Assembly: GCA_003644825.1 (NCBI GenBank)
Contig: QNDJ01000024.1
Coordinates: 1 to 10,851, forward strand
Direction: 5' to 3'
Length of the DNA: 10,851 bases
Origin: Candidatus Zhuqueibacterota bacterium
GTDB lineage: Bacteria; SM23-31; B21-G16
Shown here: in pieces, positions 1 to 6,695 of the stretch
How positions within the stretch are numbered: the first letter of the stretch is position 1
Layout of the letters: the number at the start of each line of letters is the position of its first letter
The notes under the pieces: generated by a model
What the model was told of the DNA's origin: nothing
Databases searched by the model: none
What the model saw: the letters and a program-made list of their open reading frames with translations, nothing else
Program-made: the position numbers and the translations under genes

Positions 1-1082
1 CAATAGATATATTATTAAAAAATCCTGTATGTCCGGATACCCTGTGGAAGAAAACTCCAGAAAAGTTCACAGTAGGTGTTGAAGCAGTATTTCCGAAAGA
101 CAAAATAAGTGTGGATGAAGTTAAAATGGAACTTTTTTATACATCATCCAGGACGGTAATTTGCACATATTATTTAGAGGATAAGGGTATTTCAGGCGAC
201 CTTATTCCAAAAGATGGAAGATATTCAACTGAAGTTAATTCAGAGGAGTTTAATAACTTTGTCGGGTCGATGTTTTTTCATTTTACTGCAACAGATATTG
301 ACTCTACAGTATTTAGTTCACCTCTTGACTATCCTTTGACAATTGTAGATGGTGAGAAAAATCTTCCGCCTTCAATCAGGAACATCAACTTGCCTGATTC
401 TATAAATATTGAAGAAAATCCTGAATTAATTGTAGAAATTGAAGTATCAGACCCTCAGGGGAATGATGATATTAAGGTTGCAACGTGTATGATATATTTT
501 CCTCTTTCACCTGTAGCTGATAAGATATTTCATTTGAATGACGAAGGCATAAATGGAGATAAATTAAAAGGTGATGGTATTTTTACCTGTAGAATTAAGA
601 CCAATGAAATATCTTTTTATGGAGAAGGTGTTTATACTTTTTTATTCAAAGTAGAGGACAGTTCAGGAAACAAAAGCCCTTTTGTATGGAAAAATGTTTA
701 TTTTTATTCTGAATCTGGAAACTTTCCACCTTCTGTAACTATTGTTTCTGTTCCAGATAGTATTAAGGCAAAAAATGATACTATCCTGTTTGAAGTAAAA
801 GTATCAGACCCGAATGGTTTATCTGATATTGCTAAAGTTTATTTTAATTCCTATAAACCGGATGGTTCTCCGTCTTCAGCTAATCCTGTTTATATGCTTG
901 ACGATGGAGGAAAAACTCCGGGATTTAATTCAGGTGATAAAAAAGAAAAAGATGGAATCTATTCAAAATTGATAATTATTACACCGGAAGTAAGTAAAGG
1001 AAATTACAGATTTGAATTTTTCGCTGTTGATAATGAAGGGCTTATAAGCCCTGAAAAAAAGCATATAATTGTTGTTTATTGA
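1..1082 (+). CDS. Secreted Ig-like repeat protein, 5' end missing
   Basis: The reading frame is open from base 3 with no stop before 1080-1082, so the start lies upstream of the window. The GTG at 111 falls inside a domain and is not the real start. About 359 residues are visible. They form three tandem beta-sandwich-like domains with a period of about 120 residues. Domains begin with a proline-rich turn followed by a PDS/PDT-like element (CPDTL near base 36, LPPSI...LPDSI near 365-405, FPPSV...VPDSI near 725-765). Each carries an acidic loop ending in DGRY, DGIF or DGIY (bases 174-227, 534-587, 897-965). The loops resemble the D-x-G...GDG-[IVF]-Y motif of 'choice-of-anchor X'/Ig-like domains in FCB-type bacteria. 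No enzymatic motif and no C-terminal sorting tail are seen; the protein ends within the third domain. A surface or periplasmic role is inferred. It is the first visible gene of the plus-strand unit, 15 bases before the propeller gene. Confidence 0.85.
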   Translation, partial: IDILLKNPVCPDTLWKKTPEKFTVGVEAVFPKDKISVDEVKMELFYTSSRTVICTYYLEDKGISGDLIPKDGRYSTEVNSEEFNNFVGSMFFHFTATDIDSTVFSSPLDYPLTIVDGEKNLPPSIRNINLPDSINIEENPELIVEIEVSDPQGNDDIKVATCMIYFPLSPVADKIFHLNDEGINGDKLKGDGIFTCRIKTNEISFYGEGVYTFLFKVEDSSGNKSPFVWKNVYFYSESGNFPPSVTIVSVPDSIKAKNDTILFEVKVSDPNGLSDIAKVYFNSYKPDGSPSSANPVYMLDDGGKTPGFNSGDKKEKDGIYSKLIIITPEVSKGNYRFEFFAVDNEGLISPEKKHIIVVY

Positions 1083-1097
1083 GCAATTAATTTAAAA

Positions 1098-2561
1098 ATG
1101 AGATATAAGTTTATTATAGTAATAATTATTAATATATTTTTTTCAACAGGATTGAATGCTCAGTTTAAGAAATTTATTGCCTATGAATTTGAACATAAGT
1201 TCAATAAACTTTTAAGTAATAGTATTACAGATATACTTATTGTTAATGATGAAGTCTGGTTTGGAACAGGAAAAGGATTGAGCGTAACAAAAGATAACGG
1301 TAAAAGCTTTATAACTTTTTACAGTAAACAGGGGATAGGTAAGGGCAGTGTATCTGCTCTGGCAGTAGATAACGGAATAATATGGGTTGCTACTGGTTTT
1401 GATACAACAACATCCCAGGGTGTTTTACCGGCAGGAAGTGGTTTAAGCTATTCGACAGATGACGGGCTAACCTGGAATAAAATACCACAGCCCGTTGATC
1501 TAGAGGATGAAAACCCTGGATACAAACCAACTACAACCAACGTTACAAACCTTACTTATGATATAGCTTTTGATGATTCATCGGTATGGATTGTCAGTTA
1601 TGGTGGCGGGCTAAGAAAATCAACAGATTATGGGGAGTCCTGGAAGGTTGTAACGCCGGATAACAATTCCTTTGACCCATTAACCTATCTCAACCACAGG
1701 GCTTTTTCGGTAGTATCTGCTGAAAATGGTTTGTGGGTTGGAACTGCCGGTGGAATAAATAAATCTACTGACGGCGGTATTACCTGGATTAACTATAATG
1801 CACAGAATGGAAGTGGAATATCAGGCAATTTTATTGTTGCTCTTGCTGAACAGAAGTTGAACGATAAATCAATAATATGGGCTGCATCCTGGAAAGCAGC
1901 GGGAGAAGAAGAGTTTTATGCAGTAAGTAAAACTGAAAATGGTGGACTTACCTGGGAAACCGCACTCCATGGTGAACAGGTACATAATTTCTTTTTCAAT
2001 GGAAAAGATGTATACGTTCTTTCTGATAATGGATTATGGAAATCCAGTGATTTCGGTAAAACATGGGGGCTATTTCCTCAAATAATTGACGAAATAACTG
2101 GGGAAAAAGTATACACACAAAAATATTATTCCGGTGGATTCGGGAACGGAATATTGTGGATAGGAACAGATGACGGACTTGCTCAATCTTTTGATTATGG
2201 ATATTCGTGGAAAATATTCCGGGCTTTTGAAGAACCGGAAATAAAGAATAAATTTTATACCTATGCGTATCCGAATCCCTTTTCACCTCTCAGGCATAAC
2301 AGAATTAATAATGAAGGGCATATCAGAATACAGTATAATACTATAAATGATACAGAAGTAAGTATTTATATTTATGATTTCTCTATGAAACCTGTCAGGA
2401 CTGTTGTAGAAAACAAGTTCAGAGCAGGCGGTTTCAGTTATTCTGAAGTATGGAACGGCAAAGATGATTATGGGAGAAAAGTGGCTAACGGGGTATACTT
2501 TTATAAACTGGTTAAAAAAGGTGAGAAACCCCTTTATGGGAAAATTGTGATTATTGATTAA
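1098..2561 (+). CDS. Secreted Asp-box beta-propeller protein with FlgD-like C-terminal domain
   Basis: The 487-residue product has a signal peptide (residues 1-22, basic start, isoleucine-rich core, probable cleavage near NAQ). Residues about 40-375 carry seven Asp-box motifs of the type S-x-D-x-G-x-[TS]-W, at residues 64-71 (KDNGKSF variant), 119-126, 175-182, 223-230, 279-286, 316-323 and 364-371. These are typical of BNR/sialidase-like or YCF48/VPS10-like beta-propellers, and WVATG/WVGTAGG strands support a propeller. Residues about 388-487 form a FlgD-like Ig domain: YPNPFSP at 391-397, IYIYD, then W-N-G-K-D-x-x-G-R-x-V-A-N-G-V-Y-F-Y-K-L at 452-471. In FCB bacteria such tails often act as type IX-style sorting or anchoring domains; that role is inference here. 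Sialidase activity is not supported because catalytic residues cannot be identified. The ATG at 1098 has little Shine-Dalgarno complementarity and may depend on coupling to the upstream gene. The next gene starts 8 bases after the stop. Confidence 0.88.
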   Translation: MRYKFIIVIIINIFFSTGLNAQFKKFIAYEFEHKFNKLLSNSITDILIVNDEVWFGTGKGLSVTKDNGKSFITFYSKQGIGKGSVSALAVDNGIIWVATGFDTTTSQGVLPAGSGLSYSTDDGLTWNKIPQPVDLEDENPGYKPTTTNVTNLTYDIAFDDSSVWIVSYGGGLRKSTDYGESWKVVTPDNNSFDPLTYLNHRAFSVVSAENGLWVGTAGGINKSTDGGITWINYNAQNGSGISGNFIVALAEQKLNDKSIIWAASWKAAGEEEFYAVSKTENGGLTWETALHGEQVHNFFFNGKDVYVLSDNGLWKSSDFGKTWGLFPQIIDEITGEKVYTQKYYSGGFGNGILWIGTDDGLAQSFDYGYSWKIFRAFEEPEIKNKFYTYAYPNPFSPLRHNRINNEGHIRIQYNTINDTEVSIYIYDFSMKPVRTVVENKFRAGGFSYSEVWNGKDDYGRKVANGVYFYKLVKKGEKPLYGKIVIID

Positions 2562-2563
2562 GG
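2560..2563 (+). promoter_or_regulatory. Ribosome binding site overlapping the upstream stop codon
   Basis: AAGG at this position includes the last two bases of the TAA stop of the propeller gene and lies 6 bases before the ATG at 2570. The overlap suggests translational coupling between the propeller protein and the first PorV/PorQ-like protein. Confidence 0.5.
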
Positions 2564-2569
2564 TCAGCA

Positions 2570-3490
2570 ATGTTTTGTAGAACAATAATAACAATTGTTA
2601 TAATTACAGGATGTTTGCATCCATCTTTTGCTCAGGAAGATGGCGGATATGCTGGTGCATTTTTAAGAATGGGACTGGGAGCAAGAGCAAAATCTATGGG
2701 TGATGCTTTTGTGCCGGTTGCAGATGATATATTTGCAATATTTTATAATCCTGCTGGTCTGCCTTTTCTTAGATATAATTCATTTTCTTTATCTTACAGA
2801 TTTCTCTCCCTTGACAGAAAATTCAGTTTTATCGGGTATGCTGGAAGAATAGGACCCTCCGGAGGAATATCAATCGGGTGGATTAATGCCGGTGTTAAAA
2901 ATATAGATGAAAGGGATTTTACTGGGGTCATTACTGGGAAAATTGATAATTCAGAAAATGGGTTTTATTTTTCTTTTGCTAATAGAATATACAAAAACTT
3001 TTCTGTTGGCATAAGTGGAAAAATTTTATACAACAAGCTTTATTCATTAACTGCTAAAGGGTTTGGATTGGACTTTGGGATATTATACAGTGGATTGAAA
3101 AATTTTTCATTTGGACTCCAGATTAAGGATGTCCATTCAAGATATACCTGGAATTCAGAAAGTATTTATGAAAGAGGAACAATCTCTACTGACAGGTTTC
3201 CTGCAGAGTTCAAATTTGGTGCATCTTATTTATATCTACCTGAAAATCTGCTCCTGTCTGTGGAATTCGATAAAAATGAAAAAACTGACTGGAAATTAAA
3301 ATTTGGTGGAGAAAAAAAGTTTTTTGATTTTCTGTTCATTCGTTCAGGCTATAATTCGAGTGGAATTACCTTTGGATTAGGTTTGAAAATCAGGTATTCA
3401 GGTAAGATTTCTTTCATAAATTATTCATTTTGCAAGGATAATTCTGATATTAATTTTTCTAATGTATTCTCTTTTGTTGTTGTTTTTTAG
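2570..3490 (+). CDS. PorV/PorQ (UPF0164)-family outer-membrane protein, copy 1
   Basis: The 306-residue product has an N-terminal export signal (residues 1-22, cleavage probably after SFA). It then has the family signature: FLRMGLGARAKSMGDAF (residues about 30-46) followed by IFYNPAGL. This is the conserved N-terminal plug/first-strand region of PorV/PorQ-like proteins. The rest alternates aromatic and glycine residues in amphipathic strands (for example ISIGWINAGVKNI and GFGLDFGILY) and ends in aromatic/valine residues (FSFVVVF), as expected for a BAM-inserted barrel. In Bacteroidetes, PorV is the outer-membrane shuttle that takes type IX cargo from the translocon to the attachment complex. 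Whether this paralog does so is not known. ITGC at residues 12-15 resembles a weak lipobox, but signal peptidase I processing fits a barrel better. It lies in one unit with the propeller gene upstream and a paralog downstream. Confidence 0.85.
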   Translation: MFCRTIITIVIITGCLHPSFAQEDGGYAGAFLRMGLGARAKSMGDAFVPVADDIFAIFYNPAGLPFLRYNSFSLSYRFLSLDRKFSFIGYAGRIGPSGGISIGWINAGVKNIDERDFTGVITGKIDNSENGFYFSFANRIYKNFSVGISGKILYNKLYSLTAKGFGLDFGILYSGLKNFSFGLQIKDVHSRYTWNSESIYERGTISTDRFPAEFKFGASYLYLPENLLLSVEFDKNEKTDWKLKFGGEKKFFDFLFIRSGYNSSGITFGLGLKIRYSGKISFINYSFCKDNSDINFSNVFSFVVVF

Positions 3491-3515
3491 AAAAGGGTTA
3501 AAAGAATTTTAATTT

Positions 3516-3520
3516 GAGGA
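3516..3520 (+). promoter_or_regulatory. Shine-Dalgarno site for the second PorV/PorQ-like gene
   Basis: GAGGA lies 4 bases before the ATG at 3525 and fixes that start. No terminator-like hairpin is visible in the 34 bases between the two paralogs, so read-through from the upstream gene is likely. Confidence 0.6.
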
Positions 3521-3524
3521 AAAA

Positions 3525-4439
3525 ATGTCATTAAATAGAGTAATAAAGTTATTTTTTGTTATTTTTCTTTATTCTTTAATTCCATTGTTTGCTTATGGCG
3601 GAGAAACAACTGGATTGACTTTTCTTAGAATAGGTGTGGGTAGCAGAGAATCTTCCCTTGGTGGTGCAGTTACTTCTTTGACAAGAGGACCATCAGCAAT
3701 ATACTGGAACCCTGCAGGTTTGTATTTTTCCCGGAAAAGAGAGTTTACTTTTTCTTATACCAGCTGGCTAATTGATATTAAGACCCATTCCATTGGTTAC
3801 AGTTTCAAAAATAAAATCGGGGTTTTTGGATTAAGTTTTTATTCTTCAGGAATTAAAGGAATTCAGATAAGAACAATCCCGGGAATTGAGCCCGAGGGTG
3901 AAACAAGTTCGCATAATATTATGGCAGGTTGTTCTTATGCAAGGGTTTTGAAAAATCATTTAATATTTGGCGCTACTTTAAAACTGCTCTATGAGAAAAT
4001 TTATATCGATAGTGCCTCTGGTTTTGGAGCAGATTTCGGTATTCAATATGTTCCATCAAAAGAAGGAATCCTTATAGGCGCTACCATACAGAATATTGGA
4101 AGAATGGGAAAATTCAGGTCTGAAAAAAGTAAAATGCCTGCAAAAATCAAATTGGGTATAGGTTATAAAAAAACCTTTTTAAATAAAAAATTATCAGTGC
4201 TTATTGACCAGGATTATGAATTTAATTTTGACTATAAAGATTATTTTTTATCTGGAATAGAAACAGGTTTTAAAGATATTATTGTTTTAAGGGTAGGATA
4301 TATTTTCAAACATTCGACAAGAAATTTTTCTGTAGGTACGGGTTTTAAGTGGAAAAATTATATTTTTGATTATGCAATGATTCCTTTTTCTAATGGGTTA
4401 GGCGATACACACCAGTTTACTTTTAACCTGATTTTTTGA
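3525..4439 (+). CDS. PorV/PorQ (UPF0164)-family outer-membrane protein, copy 2
   Basis: The 304-residue product begins with a signal peptide (residues 1-25, aromatic-rich core, cleavage probably after FAYG). It then shows the same family signature as its upstream neighbour: FLRIGVGSRESSLGGA and IYWNPAGL. The remainder reads as beta-strands, including GFGADFGIQYVPSKEGILIGATIQNIG, the family's usual mid-protein strand pair. It ends in THQFTFNLIF, a good C-terminal beta-signal with terminal Phe, and closer to the usual family ending than copy 1. The two copies align over the whole length but are clearly diverged, so this is an old tandem duplication or recruitment rather than a recent copy. The role in outer-membrane transport or cargo handoff is inferred from the family. 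It is the last gene of the visible plus-strand unit. Confidence 0.87.
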   Translation: MSLNRVIKLFFVIFLYSLIPLFAYGGETTGLTFLRIGVGSRESSLGGAVTSLTRGPSAIYWNPAGLYFSRKREFTFSYTSWLIDIKTHSIGYSFKNKIGVFGLSFYSSGIKGIQIRTIPGIEPEGETSSHNIMAGCSYARVLKNHLIFGATLKLLYEKIYIDSASGFGADFGIQYVPSKEGILIGATIQNIGRMGKFRSEKSKMPAKIKLGIGYKKTFLNKKLSVLIDQDYEFNFDYKDYFLSGIETGFKDIIVLRVGYIFKHSTRNFSVGTGFKWKNYIFDYAMIPFSNGLGDTHQFTFNLIF

Positions 4440-4577
4440 ATCCACCTTCAGTTATGAGAAAGTTATATATTTCAAACTATTGAAATTTGGCAATCAAAGT
4501 ATCCTGCTTGAATTGAAGTGTAGAACATCAAGATCATTCAGCAGTTATCTTAATTCCCTGTTTCTTGTTAATTAGCT
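4440..4577. other. Convergent intergenic spacer
   Basis: This 138-base AT-rich spacer lies between the ends of the second PorV/PorQ-like gene and the GWxTD gene. I see no coding potential. The only hairpin (4469-4486, 6-bp AT-rich stem) lacks a U-tract on either side, so I cannot assign an intrinsic terminator to either gene. Confidence 0.6.
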
Positions 4578-6521
4578 CTATTCTTTTATTTCAAACTTGC
4601 CTTTTCTTATCTTTTTTTGCATAGAGATGATATCAGTTACTTCGACGAGGAAATCATATTTTCCTGGATTCAGATTGGATACATCAAAAGTAATTTTTTC
4701 CTTTGCAGTCCTTGATGGTGAATCAAAACGATGAACTATTGATACTATTTCTTTCTTTTTCCCGCGCCTGAACAGTCTGCTGATTATCCCCCTCTTTTTT
4801 ACCACTTCATACTGGAATTTAATAGTATAATGGGTTCTGTTGTCCCTGCCGTATAAAAGGTGATATATTTCAATGTAAACCTGTAGTTTATCACCCTTCC
4901 ATATATGGCTGGTTGGTAATACAGGAAAGGGGAAACGGGACATATCCGCTCCAACAGGTAGATTAATCCCAACTACTAAATCACTCACCTCAAGGGTTTC
5001 TGGAGCGGGAGAGAGAGGAACAGTATTTTTTAGTGAAATCTTTCCAATCCCGATGATGGAATCTGCAGAAGTTCTATCAAATGCTTCGGCAGATAACATA
5101 TAATTAAGGGTGCTGTCTGTATGGGGTATTATAAAAATAGATGTATTATCATTCTTTTTTTCTGGTATATCCACAATCCTGTTAATTTCATTCCAGTTTT
5201 TATCTCTAATTATAAGGGTATGTTTCAGGTTATAGTCGGTTATATCTTTTTTTTCTATTACATTTTTTAAGTTTCTTTTAGTTAATCCCCGAGGATACGA
5301 AAAAGCCATTACTGCAAGTTCAGGTTTATTTTCATCATCAATAAAGCGAACCTGATGACAGGTCAGTTCTATCGGTAGAGCAATTTCTTCTACTTTTTCA
5401 GGTGGAATAAGCTTCCGAGCCGGGTAATTAACATCTTCCATACGAAAGCGTTCCCTGAAACTGCGTAATGTATGATAGTTTGGTGGGTGTGCATGAATAA
5501 GGTTTTCCTTCCAGGTTGATTCGAGTTCAAGATACCGTCGTTCAAAATAACTGTCGAAGGATACAAGCTCACTATAATACATAAGTTGTAATAAACTTCC
5601 TGGCAAAATACCTATTGAATATATATCCCCCATTGAATATTCTTGTTTTCTAAGTTGAATTAAACTTGTTTTACGATATGCTCTATCCGGGATAAAATCG
5701 TCTACTCCATTTACCAGACCAAATGGACGACCTGCAGGACTACCAAACATATATATAATAGGTTCTTCAGGTGATAAATATGAATAAATCCATACCTCAT
5801 AGTCAGACAGCCAGTTATATAAATTAATATTTTTTTTCACCTGCAGTGTGCTAATTCTGATATTTGGGATTGCATCCAATACTTCGCCTATCCAGAACTG
5901 CAATTCGGAATCATTTAATCCGAAGGTTCCTGTCTTTTTTCTATCCGGTTCGCCATATTTTACATAAATCATTCCTCTATCATCAGTGCCATAAGCAGTT
6001 CTTTTATTCCTATTAAAGTTTTTTCTGGCATAAGTAATCCGTTCCCAGTGGGTAATAAGTCTCTCATTTAATACCGTCGTTGGAGTTGGGTCTTTTTCAA
6101 TCCAGAAACCTCGTATTTTTGAGCATATTGTTGTGTCATTATCTTTAAGTGCTTTGAACCAGTATTTAGATTGCTCTTTTCTCATTATTGGTGTTATTCT
6201 TTCAATCTCTTTTTTTATATTTTTTCTGTATTCATTGATACTGTTCCTGGAAAACCCCCAGTAGTACATCTGACAGGCAGTTTCATAATATCTTTTCAGT
6301 TTTTTCTCTGTAACAAGTTCAATAAATGCTATTCCCATCCTCGGGTCGGTCTTTCCCAGTCTGGAAAGTGTTTCCTTACCCATAAGCCATATATCAATAG
6401 CTCTTTGCCAGTTTCCTCTATTTTTCTCTTTAATACCTTCAGTGTAAAAATCTGTCTTTATCTGGAATTGAAGAGTATTAAAAGATAAATGAGACAAAAT
6501 AAAAATATATAATAATATCAT
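4578..6521 (-). CDS. GWxTD-domain secreted protein
   Basis: The 647-residue product has an N-terminal hydrophobic signal (residues 1-20). A helical, TPR-like segment follows at about 22-125 (GNWQRAIDIWLMGKETL). The GWxTD family core comes next: FWIEKDPTPTTVLNE (139-153), THWERITYARKNF, then TDDRGMIYVKYGEPDR (179-194) and YEVWIYSY (241-248). These closely match the family pattern of FWxxxDPTP, DRGxIYIxYGxPD and ExWxY. Residues about 510-647 look like a C-terminal beta-sandwich (WKGDKLQVYIEIYHL, then a final strand KGKFEIKE). The namesake motif reads A-Y-G-T-D at 176-180 instead of G-W-x-T-D. The family is common in FCB and related candidate phyla, and its molecular function is not established. 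The gene is convergent with the PorV/PorQ-like unit and divergent from the NAD synthetase. An AGGG six bases before the ATG is a modest ribosome binding site. Confidence 0.88.
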   Translation of the reverse strand: MILLYIFILSHLSFNTLQFQIKTDFYTEGIKEKNRGNWQRAIDIWLMGKETLSRLGKTDPRMGIAFIELVTEKKLKRYYETACQMYYWGFSRNSINEYRKNIKKEIERITPIMRKEQSKYWFKALKDNDTTICSKIRGFWIEKDPTPTTVLNERLITHWERITYARKNFNRNKRTAYGTDDRGMIYVKYGEPDRKKTGTFGLNDSELQFWIGEVLDAIPNIRISTLQVKKNINLYNWLSDYEVWIYSYLSPEEPIIYMFGSPAGRPFGLVNGVDDFIPDRAYRKTSLIQLRKQEYSMGDIYSIGILPGSLLQLMYYSELVSFDSYFERRYLELESTWKENLIHAHPPNYHTLRSFRERFRMEDVNYPARKLIPPEKVEEIALPIELTCHQVRFIDDENKPELAVMAFSYPRGLTKRNLKNVIEKKDITDYNLKHTLIIRDKNWNEINRIVDIPEKKNDNTSIFIIPHTDSTLNYMLSAEAFDRTSADSIIGIGKISLKNTVPLSPAPETLEVSDLVVGINLPVGADMSRFPFPVLPTSHIWKGDKLQVYIEIYHLLYGRDNRTHYTIKFQYEVVKKRGIISRLFRRGKKKEIVSIVHRFDSPSRTAKEKITFDVSNLNPGKYDFLVEVTDIISMQKKIRKGKFEIKE

Positions 6522-6568
6522 TTGAGACCCTGAAAAATAAATATCCTGTTTTTTTACTATCAGTTTAT

Positions 6569-6597
6569 ATTATATGTTCCTTGTTTAAAAATGATAA
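6569..6597 (-). promoter_or_regulatory. Putative sigma70-like promoter of the GWxTD gene
   Basis: On the minus strand, TTATCA (6597-6592) and a perfect TATAAT (6574-6569) are separated by 17 bases. The predicted transcript would start near 6562, about 40 bases before the ATG at 6521. The region is AT-rich, so chance matches are possible. Confidence 0.4.
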
Positions 6598-6632
6598 TTT
6601 TATAGATAATTAATGTAACTTGATAAAAATTA

Positions 6633-6661
6633 TTGAATCTTTTACTTGAATATTTTATATT
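6633..6661 (+). promoter_or_regulatory. Putative sigma70-like promoter of the NAD synthetase gene
   Basis: TTGAAT (6633-6638) and TATATT (6656-6661) are 17 bases apart. A transcript would start near 6668, just upstream of the ATG at 6696. If this is real, the in-frame TTG at 6633 cannot be the translation start. AT-rich context lowers confidence. Confidence 0.35.
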
Positions 6662-6695
6662 TCGGTGGAATGATTTATTTATTTTATCTGAAGAT

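Noticed and set aside
111-113. GTG as the start of the left-edge gene
   Set aside because: The frame is open from base 3, and the preceding residues align with the repeat unit seen twice later, so the GTG is internal and the gene continues upstream.
1996-2594. Antisense open frames opposite the propeller gene (1996-2286 and 2283-2594)
   Set aside because: They lie wholly or almost wholly within the strongly supported propeller gene, have no family motifs and no ribosome binding sites.
2570-2614. Lipoprotein signal (ITGC) in the first PorV/PorQ-like protein
   Set aside because: The hydrophobic stretch before the cysteine is very short, and a better signal peptidase I site (SFAQ) follows; barrel proteins of this family are not normally lipidated.
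4469-4486. Hairpin ATTTCA/TGAAAT as a terminator of the convergent genes
   Set aside because: The stem is only 6 bp and AT-rich, and there is no U-tract on either strand.
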